DNA from: Nitrososphaeraceae archaeon
Lineage (GTDB): Archaea > Thermoproteota > Nitrososphaeria > Nitrososphaerales > Nitrososphaeraceae
Reading direction: 5' to 3'
NCBI GenBank assembly: GCA_021325295.1
Contig: JAJPHM010000077.1
Coordinates: forward strand, 83,546-147,545
Length of the DNA stretch: 64,000 nucleotides
In this document: positions 1 to 8,863 of the stretch, piece after piece
Layout: each line of letters opens with the position of its first letter
How positions within the stretch are numbered: position 1 is the stretch's first letter
Program-made: the position numbers and the translations under genes
The notes under the pieces: model-generated
Databases searched by the model: none
Told to the model about the DNA's origin: nothing
The model's input: the letters and a program-made list of their open reading frames with translations, nothing else

Positions 1-2
1 AG

Positions 3-98
3 CAGAAATCTGTGGCCAATGTTATTGAAGAAACTGAGAGAATAAATCTAGTTTCCAAAGCGCAGCAAAGTGATCGAGCTGTTCAGCCAAGTAGCTGA
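3..98 (+). CDS. 3' end of an unidentified protein (truncated by window edge)
   Basis: An open frame runs from the left edge to a TGA at 96-98 and gives 31 residues. The tail is hydrophilic and helix-like (it includes VANVIEETERINLV), which looks more like a real C-terminus than chance reading. The family cannot be recognised from this fragment. No competing gene is visible on the other strand. It may equally be a chance open stretch; the sequence left of the window would decide. Confidence 0.4.
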   Translation, partial: QKSVANVIEETERINLVSKAQQSDRAVQPSS

Positions 99-211
99 CT
101 ACCCGACTTTATCGCCTCGCACTTTCCAATAAAGGCACTGTCTGGTCTTGTACCTTGCAGTAAAAATCTGTTTGATGTATTTATGTACCCGTTCTTGGCT
201 GTACAGGGCTG

Positions 212-895
212 ATGATCCCCCGCTGTCCTAGTATTGATAAAAGGATTTTCGAAGTGCTGACCAGACTTGAAGAACAGTCGCGCAAAGAAAAGTCTGGAGA
301 GGTCAAGGTAAAACACAAAGATGCAATGCTTGCCATCTCTTTTGATACAGGTATATTCTTTAACATTCTTCTAAAGGCATCAAAAGCGAAGAGGATCTTG
401 GAGGTTGGAACTTCGACTGGTTATTCTACCCTCTGGTTTGCAGATGCAGTGATGTCAATGGGGCAAAGACAAAATTCACAACGGCTGCAGGATAGAAAGT
501 TCATCACAACTATAGAATCAAACCGCTCAAAAGTTCGGAGAGCAGAAAAGAACTTCTCTGACGCCGGTGTGGACAGCATTGTACAGATAATTCAAGGCCA
601 AGCTAGGTCTGTCCTGCATAGCATTTCAAAGGACCCGGAGGCAGGCAAGCCTGGAGATTTGTTTGATTTTGTCTTCCTAGATGCTGACAAAGAGAATCTG
701 CCAACATACTTCAATATTGTTCTGTCCTTGGTCAAGCCCGGCGGCATCATTTCTACTGATAACATGCTCTATCCTGAGGAACTAAGACCACAAATGCAAA
801 GATTTGCAAAGTACATCAGAAAACTTCCTAATGTCCAGTCAGTCACAGTGCCGATTGGAAATGGGGAAGAGATTTCGATGAAGCTGGTTGAATAG
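212..895 (+). CDS. SAM-dependent O-methyltransferase, caffeoyl-CoA/catechol type
   Basis: Class I methyltransferase of 227 residues, the usual size for the cation-dependent O-methyltransferase family. The SAM-binding motif I is visible as ILEVGTSTGYSTLWFA near residues 63-78. The acidic loop FVFLDADKE near 150-158 holds the Asp that in this family binds the divalent metal, followed by LVKPGGIISTDNML. The acceptor is unknown. The ATG at 212 lies about 30 nt behind an AT-rich box (gtatttatg near 176-184), consistent with a very short leader. It stands alone, with a small reverse-strand gene downstream. Confidence 0.85.
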   Translation: MIPRCPSIDKRIFEVLTRLEEQSRKEKSGEVKVKHKDAMLAISFDTGIFFNILLKASKAKRILEVGTSTGYSTLWFADAVMSMGQRQNSQRLQDRKFITTIESNRSKVRRAEKNFSDAGVDSIVQIIQGQARSVLHSISKDPEAGKPGDLFDFVFLDADKENLPTYFNIVLSLVKPGGIISTDNMLYPEELRPQMQRFAKYIRKLPNVQSVTVPIGNGEEISMKLVE

Positions 896-984
896 GCTGG
901 ATGTCGCTATTCTCTGCGACTGACTGCAAGCTATTCGACCACTGATGAAGTTAGCATTGCACCAGAGCTTGGTTTGGGCAGCCA

Positions 985-1176
985 TCACGAATAGTCCGCA
1001 AATATGCTGTCAATCTGGGCCACAAGCTCATCCCTTAGCTGTATTACTCTCGAACGTTTTTCTCCATCAAGGTTTGTCTGCAGTAGCGAGTTCAGTCCCT
1101 CCACCAAGTATTGTATATTTGAAAGTGTGAGCAGAACTTTACCTTCTTCCCTCTGACCCTGGCCTCGGATGCTCAT
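985..1176 (-). CDS. Small helical hypothetical protein
   Basis: A 63-residue product starting MSIRGQGQREEGKVLL, without Cys, membrane segment or recognised motif. It is rich in charged residues and probably forms two amphipathic helices. An upstream in-frame ATG at 1200 exists, but an AT-rich box (GAATAATAATG on the coding strand near 1200-1210) lies about 28 nt before the ATG at 1176, which favours the shorter, leaderless form. The family is unknown to me. It could be non-coding, as the frame is short. Confidence 0.4.
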   Translation of the reverse strand: MSIRGQGQREEGKVLLTLSNIQYLVEGLNSLLQTNLDGEKRSRVIQLRDELVAQIDSIFADYS

Positions 1177-1371
1177 ATCAATATAATTAACAGAACACAT
1201 TATTATTCTCGTCGGATCAATGAAACGATTTATGTGAAAATAAAAGCCATATTGGTCAGCTTTTTGCTTAACCTACGCCAACATGAAGAATAACTTGCGT
1301 TGGAGAAGGCGAGTATCTTTCTTACATAATAAACTATGCCAATCAAATATAGGTGGGTTATCCAATAGAAA

Positions 1372-1500
1372 ATGCAAATGCATCTGACCTCAATTAAGCA
1401 TTTTTTACACAAAAAGGCAACAAGATTCAAGTGTCCGGTATGTGATTCAGGCTTTGCCGAAAGAATAGAGCTGGCAATTCACATCGAAAGCAGGCATTGA
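1372..1500 (+). CDS. C2H2 zinc-finger microprotein
   Basis: A 42-residue product consisting almost entirely of one classical zinc finger: Cys-x2-Cys-x12-His-x4-His, read as CPVC, then DSGFAERIELAI, then HIESRH at the very C-terminus. The N-terminal half is basic (KHFLHKKATRFK). The conserved Phe and Leu of the finger core are in place. A second ATG at 1378 is in frame. An AT-rich box (aaatatagg near 1345-1353) sits about 25 nt upstream, fitting a leaderless start. Such single-finger proteins are common in archaea and may bind nucleic acid or protein; the target is unknown. Two similar genes lie at 24173-24319 and 52992-53144. Confidence 0.7.
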   Translation: MQMHLTSIKHFLHKKATRFKCPVCDSGFAERIELAIHIESRH

Positions 1501-1971
1501 ATACCACTAGGTTCAAAGACCAAGTTCCACAGCGTCACATTTTCCTGCAGACCAAGGGTATGTCAGGGGTTATTGTTCAGTGTATCAACTGCAAGCAGTT
1601 CAATATTTCTTTCGAGGCAGCCAAAAGTCAACGGCAATACTTGCCATGCCCATATCCAGAAGAAGCAATGTGTAGAACATCTTTGTCATGAGAAGTCTGG
1701 CGCTGGGCAAACAACTTTGACTGGATCTGGCACTTTAAATACAGTACGCCGAGAAAATCTTATAAAGTTGCTACTTTTAGTTAATTTTGACTTTGAACAG
1801 CGTAAGAAGGCGAATGATAATTTATTCGACACGCCGGCGAAAAGCTTGAAACAGCTCAAATTTCATGATTGATTTGAACAGACATCTACAGTCCACCTAT
1901 CTGCAAAAAGGCAGTCAAAATTGCCAGTGATTATCCAGCCTGAAATCTGATTCATTTTATTTGCATGTACG
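1501..1971. other. Stretch without a confident gene
   Basis: Short frames are open here. One contains a CxxC pair (QCINCKQF) and an overlapping frame is Cys/His rich, but neither gives a convincing full motif. This could be a decayed or frameshifted zinc-finger gene next to the intact one at 1372-1500; I see nothing firmer. Confidence 0.3.
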
Positions 1972-2820
1972 TCATCGTGTGCCAACTACACAGATGGCCT
2001 GATTTTTCATAATGATGCTTCCAGTAGAGCTTTCATACTGCTTTGCTGCTTTTTCGACGGCGTTCCATGCCTGTTCCTGAACATCAGCAGGTTTGGTGCT
2101 CAGCATCGGGCGAGCGAGTGCACTGACAGATTGCGAGTAATTTGCGTAGTCTCTAGCTGACTTGAACTGAAATGTTACTTCAAATCTCTCGCTTTTTACG
2201 TCTCTGTATCCTGCCTTGTTGAAAACCTGCTCAAGGGCTAAAGAATCAGAAAGAGCAAAAGGCCCTGGCATTCCGGATGTGTGGAGCGATTGATTAAGAA
2301 CGGATGCAACAGCGTTTGTCGTAACTGTAATAACTGGAACTTTGGCAGGTTCTGACCAGACTGCAGCTGCAAATCGTGCTCCAGGAATCATTGTTTTTTG
2401 CACTTTGACCAGAAAATCGTGTACATTGACAAGAAACATCAACGACCATCGAGCAATAACCGCATTAAAATGAGAACTGGGCAGTATGATATTCTCAATG
2501 TCTCCTTCTCTAAAACCAATATTTTGCAGCTGAACAGCCTTTGCTCTTTCCCTAGCTACTGCAAGCATTTCCCGAGATAGGTCTACTCCAAGTACCCTGC
2601 CATTTGGTCCTACTTTTCGCGCCGCAGTAATTGCAGGCTCACCAATTCCAGTCCCTATATCGAGCACATGATCTCCTTCCTTGACTTGGGCAAGCTCTAC
2701 TAGTCTGTTTGAAAGACCTTGCGCCGCAACTTCTAACGTTTCAGCCCATAATCTCCATCCAACGGCTGCGCCGTTCCACCCTTCGCGCAACTGAGCTTTG
2801 AAGTGGCTAGAATCCGACAT
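1972..2820 (-). CDS. Class I SAM-dependent methyltransferase, UbiE/arsenite-methyltransferase-like fold
   Basis: A 282-residue methyltransferase. Motif I is clear (HVLDIGTGIGEPAITAA around residues 51-67), followed by the acidic ribose-binding Asp in VLGVDLSREML and a motif II-like FNAVIARWSLMF. The C-terminal part carries no recognised extra domain. The substrate cannot be inferred; candidates are quinones, sterol-like lipids or small metabolites. A box reading TTTTATATT on the coding strand near 2855-2863 lies about 39 nt before the ATG. It is a single gene between an empty stretch and tRNA-Arg. Confidence 0.8.
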   Translation of the reverse strand: MSDSSHFKAQLREGWNGAAVGWRLWAETLEVAAQGLSNRLVELAQVKEGDHVLDIGTGIGEPAITAARKVGPNGRVLGVDLSREMLAVARERAKAVQLQNIGFREGDIENIILPSSHFNAVIARWSLMFLVNVHDFLVKVQKTMIPGARFAAAVWSEPAKVPVITVTTNAVASVLNQSLHTSGMPGPFALSDSLALEQVFNKAGYRDVKSERFEVTFQFKSARDYANYSQSVSALARPMLSTKPADVQEQAWNAVEKAAKQYESSTGSIIMKNQAICVVGTR

Positions 2821-3249
2821 ATGGCCTGTCGTGTGTCAAATGTCAATCGTTGAATATAAAAGAAACGCAGCTGAGGCATCCTGAAGTCAGTAACTTAGTT
2901 GTACTGGGTTAATTTGCAAATCTGGCAATAGGCATTTACAAACCTGCTGGTTCTGCCAAAGGAGCATACAATGCAGGCAGACTCTTAGGCACCACTATAG
3001 GACATTCTGGCTTCAGGCTGTGGAGCAGGTGAGAGCCAAACTTGTGTCGTTTGACAGTCTGTTTATAATTCAATAATGGTTATGAAGATCTTTACAAGCC
3101 AACCATATTATTACTTGACATAAACCACTACGATAATATTCTATATTAGTTCGTATGCAACCTTCATAGTGTGTGATACAATGAGAAATCCCCATATGGA
3201 GATAAATCAGGTTCGAGCAAGCGTTTTAGGTTCTGAGCTGATAGATAGG
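2821..3249. other. Intergenic stretch, no supported gene
   Basis: About 430 bases between the methyltransferase and tRNA-Arg. Apart from the promoter-like AT-rich box of the methyltransferase I see no coding frame with a plausible start, no repeat and no clear structured RNA. Confidence 0.4.
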
Positions 3250-3324
3250 CGGGCCCAGAGGGACTCGAACCCTCGACCAACTGCTCCGCAGGCAGCCATT
3301 CTATCCAAGCTGAACTATGGGCCC
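3250..3324 (-). tRNA. tRNA-Arg (GCG anticodon)
   Basis: The reverse strand folds as a full cloverleaf: acceptor GGGCCCA paired with TGGGCCC, D stem GTTC/GAAT, anticodon stem GCTGC/GCAGT with loop CTGCGGA (anticodon GCG, reads CGC), and T stem GAGGG/CCCTC with the normal loop TTCGAGT. The discriminator is G. CCA is not encoded. No intron is seen in the anticodon loop. Confidence 0.93.
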
Positions 3325-3423
3325 AGAATGTGACAAGCAATATACGCCATATTTAAAACATAAATATATTCAGAATTTCGAGGTTCTTCTTGCGATCAGT
3401 GATATTGGTTTTCATTTCCGAAT

Positions 3424-3903
3424 TTAGCTTTGTGCTTCCCTTATTGCTGAATCTGCTTGTATGCTATAGGCAAAGGAATCAGTCAAAAGTTGATTTGATG
3501 TTTCATACTCGCTCTGATTGCCTGTGGCTAAATAGTTGCCAAAATGTTCATTGCTCTGCATCTCCGATCTGAGTGATTTTATCAAAAAGTCCTTTGCATT
3601 TTGATATTTTTGTGGAGCATCGAGAGATTGTGCCCTATCAATCAAGGCCTGATATTTTGGAAGATAGTTGTTTATTATTTCAATCATTGTGCTGTTTGAG
3701 TATTGCTTGGCTTTCCACTTTGCAACTTCGCTCTGATAGCTTTGCGTCAGGTTATTCGTATCGTATGCGATAGATTCGTACGATCCTGCAAATGCAGTTA
3801 TTTTTGCATTCTCCAATTGCAGAGATACCATAAAGGCTACAACGACTGCAATCGCTCCAAGTCCTGCAAAGGTTGCGATTCTCTGCACCTGTCTTTTCCG
3901 CAT
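3424..3903 (-). CDS. Membrane-anchored exported protein of unknown function
   Basis: Read from the ATG at 3903, the product begins with a basic patch (MRKRQVQR) followed by one hydrophobic segment of about 20 residues (FAGLGAIAVVVAFMVSLQL), then about 130 polar, helix-rich residues with several Asn-x-Ser/Thr sites. This is the layout of a signal-anchored protein facing outside. An upstream in-frame ATG at 3954 would add 17 residues before the basic patch; the shorter start gives a better signal anchor. No catalytic motif is seen and the family is not recognised. Confidence 0.6.
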   Translation of the reverse strand: MRKRQVQRIATFAGLGAIAVVVAFMVSLQLENAKITAFAGSYESIAYDTNNLTQSYQSEVAKWKAKQYSNSTMIEIINNYLPKYQALIDRAQSLDAPQKYQNAKDFLIKSLRSEMQSNEHFGNYLATGNQSEYETSNQLLTDSFAYSIQADSAIREAQS

Positions 3904-4052
3904 TTTATAGTGCTCTAGAATTGCAGAACAAAATAAATGTTGCAAAAGTTGCAACTGTAAGTATTATAATCGTGATTTGTTCAATCAATCAAAATAACGC
4001 CGAGACCAAGTATTCTTGGTCCAAAAGATATTAAATACTCAACTGGCTAGTT

Positions 4053-4781
4053 TTGCTGTTGTCGGAGCCTAATAATGCGCCATCAGACGTCCAATCTACA
4101 GGCGATGACACCAGTGTAAAGAAAACTATATCTCAGCCTCCGATCAATCTGCTTTTCAACCCTTCGAGCCTTGCCAGAAAAGATGTTTGGAGTATTGATC
4201 TTGCCTCTCTTTTGACTTTATTCTTGCAGATTCTCAATTCCAGTGGAAACAAAGATCTGCGAATATGTGGAATTGCAGCCCTGACCTCTTCAATGATATA
4301 CCGCCTAAAGGTTGAAAGCATATTTGCCCTGGAAAAAATCGCAATGCAAAGACAGGCACTTGCAGATCAACAGTCAACCTCTTTTCCAGAACTGAAAGCG
4401 ATAGAGGTTCCCTTTAGGCTTGAACCTACCTACCCGGTGTCAGTCGAGGAATTGCTGGTGGTCCTTGAGAACATGATCTCTGAACTCGCAAATCCGCGGC
4501 CAAGGAAAAAACAGATCGATCTGGAGCCTGTACAAACTTTTGACTTTGGTCAGTACCTTGTCAAGTTCGAGCAGATAATAAAGAGATATGAGGACATGAT
4601 CTCTGACATTATCCATGCAGACGGACCAACAATGTTCAAGGCCTTGATCGCAAATATGGAGCCTGTTGAAGTGGCAAGATACTTTATTGCGATGCTCTAC
4701 CTTGCGATGAAAGGCAAAGTTATCATTGAGCAGAACGAAGGGTCAGATGACATAAGAATTCTGCCAGCTCAGTCCTGCTGA
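4053..4781 (+). CDS. scpA: Segregation and condensation protein A (ScpA, kleisin)
   Basis: A 242-residue kleisin that bridges the SMC ATPase heads in chromosome condensation. The N-terminal part carries the family pattern (INLLFNPSSLARKDVWSIDLASLL), the middle the conserved LRICGIAALTSSMIYRLKVE helix, and the C-terminal winged helix ends with AMLYLAMKGKVIIEQ. It is followed by scpB about 100 nt downstream, the usual archaeal and bacterial pairing; smc itself is not in the window. The start is TTG (4053 or 4059); a box ttaaatactc at 4031-4040 lies just upstream and would favour the second TTG as a leaderless start. Confidence 0.85.
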   Translation: MLLSEPNNAPSDVQSTGDDTSVKKTISQPPINLLFNPSSLARKDVWSIDLASLLTLFLQILNSSGNKDLRICGIAALTSSMIYRLKVESIFALEKIAMQRQALADQQSTSFPELKAIEVPFRLEPTYPVSVEELLVVLENMISELANPRPRKKQIDLEPVQTFDFGQYLVKFEQIIKRYEDMISDIIHADGPTMFKALIANMEPVEVARYFIAMLYLAMKGKVIIEQNEGSDDIRILPAQSC

Positions 4782-4883
4782 TTCTTGAAAAAAGTAAAGC
4801 AGGGAAACTAAAAAAGGGAAATGTCGTTACAACTGGCACAAGCAATAAATCAATCTCTGATTGATTGATTCTACGAAGGCAAA

Positions 4884-5459
4884 TTGCCAAGCCTGCCGGA
4901 GGATGAAGTGACAGCCAGATTGGAGGCTGCTCTGTACTCCTCAGGCCGGCCGCTCTCAGTTGATGAACTTGTAAGAGCATCCGGAACAAATTCCAAGGAA
5001 AGGACAGTACGGACTATTGAGGAGATTGCAAGAAAGGTAAAATCAGCATTCAAGGCAATTGAGATCGCAAAATTAGAAGATGGCAGCTACGTATTTCAGC
5101 TCAAGCCTGATTATACGCCTTTGATCCGGCGGTTTGCACAGAGACCAATAATTTCTTCTGCAGCCCTCAAGACCCTTTCCTACATTGCATATGAGCAGCC
5201 TGTAACTTCAAAACGTCTGGTACAGATCAGGGGAAGTCAGGTTTACCCACATCTCAAATACCTAGAGCAGCTTATGTTCATAGAGCACGAAAGTCTTGGA
5301 AGATTAAAAGTATACAAGACAACCAAAAAGTTTCAGGAATATTTTGGGATCACCGACATAAATTCAGTAAAGAGCAAACTGGTTATTGCAAGTAGTAATA
5401 GTCCGGCTAAAAAATCAGGATCAGAACTTCAATCCGGCTCTTTGCCAGAAAAGTCTTAA
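4884..5459 (+). CDS. scpB: Segregation and condensation protein B (ScpB)
   Basis: A 191-residue protein with the two winged-helix domains of ScpB: the first in RLEAALYSSGRPLSVDELVRA, the second in LKTLSYIAYEQPVTSKRLVQIRG, then KYLEQLMFIEHESLGR. It stabilises the SMC-ScpA complex. The tail after residue 165 is Ser/Lys rich and probably disordered. Translation seems to start at TTG 4884, since no ATG lies before the first domain. rps8e follows 28 nt downstream, so scpAB and rps8e may be cotranscribed. Confidence 0.87.
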   Translation: MPSLPEDEVTARLEAALYSSGRPLSVDELVRASGTNSKERTVRTIEEIARKVKSAFKAIEIAKLEDGSYVFQLKPDYTPLIRRFAQRPIISSAALKTLSYIAYEQPVTSKRLVQIRGSQVYPHLKYLEQLMFIEHESLGRLKVYKTTKKFQEYFGITDINSVKSKLVIASSNSPAKKSGSELQSGSLPEKS

Positions 5460-5487
5460 TTAGAGTGTTATTAAATGACAGCAATTA

Positions 5488-5874
5488 ATGAGAAAATCAA
5501 TAGAGAATCTTGCTGGTCGCAAATACACCGGTGGACGTAAAGTCCCAATGAGAGGGAGAAGAAAATTTGAGATTGACCGCTACCCAAATGAGGCCATTGT
5601 AGGTTCAACCCAGATAGTGACAAGAAGAGTTCGTGGTAGCAATACAAAGGCAGCATTCAAGACGGCCGACTTTGCCAATATCATAGATAAAGAATCAAAC
5701 AAGGTAACAAAATCAAAGATTCTCAGGGTAACAAAAAACCCGGCAAACAAAGACTATGAAAGGCGAGGAGTAATAAGCAAAGGTGCGTTGATAGAAACTG
5801 AGCTTGGAGTGGCCAAGGTGGTTTCAAGGCCGGGCCAGCATGCCACCATCAATGCAATCCTTGTAAAGCAATGA
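5488..5874 (+). CDS. rps8e: 30S ribosomal protein S8e
   Basis: A 128-residue archaeal/eukaryotic ribosomal protein of the small subunit. The typical Lys/Arg/Gly-rich N-terminus is visible (RKYTGGRKVPMRGRRKFEI), followed by RRVRGSNTKAAFKTADFAN and the conserved C-terminal GALIETELGVAKVVSRPGQ. The ATG at 5488 gives the normal length. It closes the scpA-scpB block. The region after it is unusually empty. Confidence 0.95.
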   Translation: MRKSIENLAGRKYTGGRKVPMRGRRKFEIDRYPNEAIVGSTQIVTRRVRGSNTKAAFKTADFANIIDKESNKVTKSKILRVTKNPANKDYERRGVISKGALIETELGVAKVVSRPGQHATINAILVKQ

Positions 5875-6542
5875 TACTAGCCACCTAGCATTATCCTACC
5901 CGCAATGAGATGCGTACTTTCGCATAATCATAATTCTCTTTCTCTACCTTGATCGATGAACCCAGTGGCACTCTTTGTCATACTGTTTAAGAACAAAATT
6001 GCCGGTTGCTGCCTGTGGATAGCCAGACACATAATAAGAACACCTCAGCCAATAATGACTCTCTATCTTTCCCAGTCCGGTTTGTGATAAGAGATAGCTT
6101 CGGAGCTCAATTCATTTTAGGCCGTCCACAGGGAGTTGTCACCGACACCACGTACTAATCTGCATGTGGATATTAGGTCAATTACTGCAGTATTGTTCAA
6201 TAATTGAAAAAGGAAACTTTAAAGTCGCAGGCAATGACTTGTTGAAAGCACATGTTTACCTGCAGAACTTTTTATGTCCGACGACATGGCGAGGCGAGAT
6301 TAGCATTCTAGCAAGCTGGATTGAGGGTAGAATCAGGACATACGAGATAACAGGCTCGATCATTTACAATGAACAGCATCAGCTTTTTGCTATGGAAATA
6401 CTATGTCACTCTTCCAATAGAGATTTCAAGAGAAGGCTATGCGCGGCGGATGTTTTTCGCTGGAGCACTCAAGACTGAGACAGCAAAAGAGCGCGATGAC
6501 TTATGTGCCTTGGCCCAGTTGTACATTTTTTCATAGACCTGC
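5875..6542. other. Long stretch without a supported gene
   Basis: About 670 bases between rps8e and srp19. A forward frame of 104 codons (6164-6478) has no recognisable motif and unconvincing composition. On the reverse strand a short protein-like stretch (VPLGSSIKVEKENYDYAKVRISLRVG) ends at a TAA near 5898 directly after an in-frame stop, as in a decayed gene remnant. Nothing here is strong enough to call. Confidence 0.35.
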
Positions 6543-6556
6543 TCTATAATTTATAA
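6543..6556 (+). promoter_or_regulatory. TATA-like box of srp19
   Basis: The AT-only core ctataatttataag lies about 38 nt before the TTG start of srp19. With an archaeal spacing of 25-27 nt to the transcript start this leaves a leader of roughly a dozen bases. Confidence 0.45.
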
Positions 6557-6588
6557 GCCCTAGGATAGTATGGCAACAAGTATATCTA

Positions 6589-6909
6589 TTGAAAGACTAT
6601 GATCATGTCATACTTTGGCTTGACTACTTTAACAAAAATCTATCAATACGCAAAGGTCGCAAGGTTAAGAAGGATAGAGCAGTATTCGATCCCACGGTTG
6701 CAGAGCTTGCAGAGGCTGCAAGGTCTGCAGGATTTGAGATTTCTGAAGAAGTAACAAATGACCAAGCAAAATATCCGCGGCGACCTTATGTCAAGTCAGG
6801 ATACATCATGCTTCTCAAGGGAGAAGAAAAGAAATCTCATATCATAGACAAGATAGCAGAAAAAATGCTGCAAAAGAGATCCAGACAGCAAAAGAGCGGT
6901 CAAAAGTAG
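6589..6909 (+). CDS. srp19: Signal recognition particle subunit SRP19
   Basis: A 106-residue SRP19 that binds the 7S RNA tips and prepares it for SRP54. The family N-terminus is clear (DYDHVILWLDYFNKNLS, then RKGRKV), followed by AVFDPTVAELAEAARSAGF and PRRPYVKSGYIML. The C-terminal tail is basic. The TTG start matches the archaeal family start; no ATG lies upstream in frame. The order srp19-gar1-tfb seen here is a known archaeal neighbourhood. Confidence 0.93.
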   Translation: MKDYDHVILWLDYFNKNLSIRKGRKVKKDRAVFDPTVAELAEAARSAGFEISEEVTNDQAKYPRRPYVKSGYIMLLKGEEKKSHIIDKIAEKMLQKRSRQQKSGQK

Positions 6910-7105
6910 GCACGGTTTTGATTTACAATAAATAATATCTGGCCTCAGGTGGCAAGTCAAAATGACTTTGTCATATTCCGTATCTGCAAATAACAGAGCT
7001 ACCATCCTGATTGGTAGGACTATTGGTACTGCTATTTGTATTAGCAGAATCAACCATAAGACTAAATTTTAATTGACAGAAGCGATTGAAAGCAAGCTGA
7101 TATCA

Positions 7106-7438
7106 ATGGTGACTACCGGGTTGGGGGAAATGGGGGAGGTTGTTCATTTGGCAAAAAGCGGAAGGCTAATAGTCAAACTATACGGCAAGGGCGAAAACGT
7201 TAGAAGCGGAGAGATGTTAATTGATTCGAGCGGCAAGAAGGTCGGCAGGATAGTCGAACTGATTGGGCCTGTTTCGTCGCCTTATGCTTCAGTAACTCCT
7301 GCAACAGATAGGACAAGTAGATTAATTGGAGCCAAGGTATTTGGCGCAGGGTTATCTCAAAAAATTAAGAAGACACCAGATCGAAAGGAGACCAAGAGAG
7401 TGAAATCTTTTCGCTTTCGTGCATCAAGGCAGAGGTAG
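7106..7438 (+). CDS. gar1: H/ACA ribonucleoprotein subunit Gar1
   Basis: A Gar1 homologue, the H/ACA guide RNP subunit that helps Cbf5 position and release rRNA substrates during pseudouridylation. The core beta-barrel is seen in LGEMGEVVHLAKSGRLIVK, then KVGRIVELIGPVSSPYASV. The C-terminal tail is basic (KETKRVKSFRFRASRQR), as for RNA binding. A longer frame begins at TTG 7073, but an AT-rich box (taaatttta, 7063-7071) abuts that codon, so the ATG at 7106 is the better start. tfb begins 8 nt after the stop. Confidence 0.88.
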   Translation: MVTTGLGEMGEVVHLAKSGRLIVKLYGKGENVRSGEMLIDSSGKKVGRIVELIGPVSSPYASVTPATDRTSRLIGAKVFGAGLSQKIKKTPDRKETKRVKSFRFRASRQR

Positions 7439-7446
7439 GCTAGCAT

Positions 7447-8505
7447 ATGACTACTGCAGAATATTACTGTACGCAATGCCCTGAGTGCAATTCAGGCCTC
7501 GTCCAAGATTACAGCAAGGGAGAATATATTTGCAATAAATGCGGCTATGTTGTGGTAGACCAGGTTGACGATTACGGCAGAGAGTCAAACTCGACAGATT
7601 TTGAGGAAAAATCAAAGAATGTGAGAGCCAGTGGCACTACAAGTTTGGCACTGCATGATTATGGCTTGAGAACAGAAATAGCCTATGGCTCAAAGGATTA
7701 TGCTGGTAAGCAGATAAACTACCAAGTAGCCGAACAAATGAACAGCATTCGCAAATGGCATGCTAGAAGCAGGATAATATCGCCAAAGGAACGACGGCTC
7801 TCAAATGTACTTACAAAGATAAATGAGACCTGTGCCTGCATGGGTCTGCCTAAGACTATGGCCGAAACTGCTGCAATGTTTTATAGAAACTTTGAGAACA
7901 AGTGTAAAGCAAAAGGCAAATCCATTTCCTGCATAGCTGCAGCTGCCATTTACTTGGCATGCAAAAAATGCTCAATAGTCCGCTCACTTGATGAAATAGT
8001 CAAGGCCACGGGAATAACAGAGCAGGATAGGTCCAATATAAAACTGGCATCAAAGTATTACAGGACGATGGTGATGGAGATGGGCGCTTTTTCAGACCCC
8101 AGGACAAATAAGGAAACAGCGACGGTCTCTACCTTTGTTCCAGTCACTGCCAACACCACAGCTGTCCCCCAAGCCAGTACCGCGACGGTTACTCTTGCAA
8201 TAGATCAATATATCTCAAAGTTGTCAAATACGGCCAAAATTGATATCAAGGTGGAAAGACTGGCAATAGACATTGCACATAAAACTGACCATCACATGTT
8301 AGCAGACGGAAAGGCACCCAATGGTCTTGCCGCTGCATATATCTATATTGCATCCATCCTTCTTGGCGTAAACGTTCTTCAGAGAGATGTATCAAGCCTA
8401 TCAGGCGTAACCGAAGTGACCATTCGCAACAGATGCAAAGATATACTTACTAACTTTAAACTTACACTACTGGTAAAACCTCTGGCCAAGAATACAACAA
8501 CATAA
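7447..8505 (+). CDS. tfb: Transcription initiation factor B (TFB)
   Basis: The archaeal TFIIB homologue, which bridges TBP on the TATA/BRE element and RNA polymerase. The N-terminal zinc ribbon is CPECNSG...YICNKCGYVV (residues about 11-36). It is followed by a B-reader region and two cyclin folds, the first around 100-205 (ending DRSNIKLASKYYRTMV), the second from about 247 (IDQYISKL onward). A Thr/Val/Ala-rich linker of about 30 residues (within 222-250) separates the two cyclin repeats and is longer than usual. At 352 residues it is longer than most archaeal TFBs. It closes the srp19-gar1-tfb block. Confidence 0.95.
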   Translation: MTTAEYYCTQCPECNSGLVQDYSKGEYICNKCGYVVVDQVDDYGRESNSTDFEEKSKNVRASGTTSLALHDYGLRTEIAYGSKDYAGKQINYQVAEQMNSIRKWHARSRIISPKERRLSNVLTKINETCACMGLPKTMAETAAMFYRNFENKCKAKGKSISCIAAAAIYLACKKCSIVRSLDEIVKATGITEQDRSNIKLASKYYRTMVMEMGAFSDPRTNKETATVSTFVPVTANTTAVPQASTATVTLAIDQYISKLSNTAKIDIKVERLAIDIAHKTDHHMLADGKAPNGLAAAYIYIASILLGVNVLQRDVSSLSGVTEVTIRNRCKDILTNFKLTLLVKPLAKNTTT

Positions 8506-8594
8506 GTTAGCTACTAGGAAAAAATCCCAGATTCAGCTGCTGCGCCCCATCTAGTAAGGGCTGGCGTTGCAATTTATGGCAGCCAGCCGCAAGG

Positions 8595-8765
8595 TTAAAT
8601 CTTTTGTTCATCATTCCTTGTCCTTCTTCGTCTGAGATAGATTGCTACACCTATGAAGATAAAAAGAAGGATTACAAGTGCAAAGAATGCTGTTTCATTT
8701 CTGACACTTCCTGCAGGCAGAATACTAAGAACATTATACAAGCCGATTAGGAATAGTTGGTACAA
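8595..8765 (-). CDS. Small two-helix membrane protein
   Basis: A 56-residue product from a TTG start. A first hydrophobic segment (LFLIGLYNVLSILPAG) is followed by a short polar turn with an Asn-Glu-Thr site and a second strong membrane segment (AFFALVILLFIFIGVAIYL), ending in the basic patch RRRRTR, consistent with the C-terminus inside. No ATG or GTG is available in this frame after the upstream stop. The layout is typical of archaeal membrane microproteins, but the family is not recognised and the call depends on the TTG start. Confidence 0.45.
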   Translation of the reverse strand: MYQLFLIGLYNVLSILPAGSVRNETAFFALVILLFIFIGVAIYLRRRRTRNDEQKI

Positions 8766-8863
8766 GGCGCTAGTATTACAAAAAGGGGTTGTTTATGTGA
8801 TTTGGTATATCCGTCTTAGTCTTTTATTGTAATTATTTTAGGATAATGGAGCCAGCGAAGGAT

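Noticed and set aside
1230..1430. Reverse-strand frame of 66 codons
   Set aside because: Lies opposite the clear C2H2 zinc-finger gene at 1372-1500 and shows only random-looking hydrophobic sequence.
6164..6478. Forward frame of 104 codons between rps8e and srp19
   Set aside because: No motif, mixed composition and no promoter in a fitting place; kept only as part of the empty stretch description.
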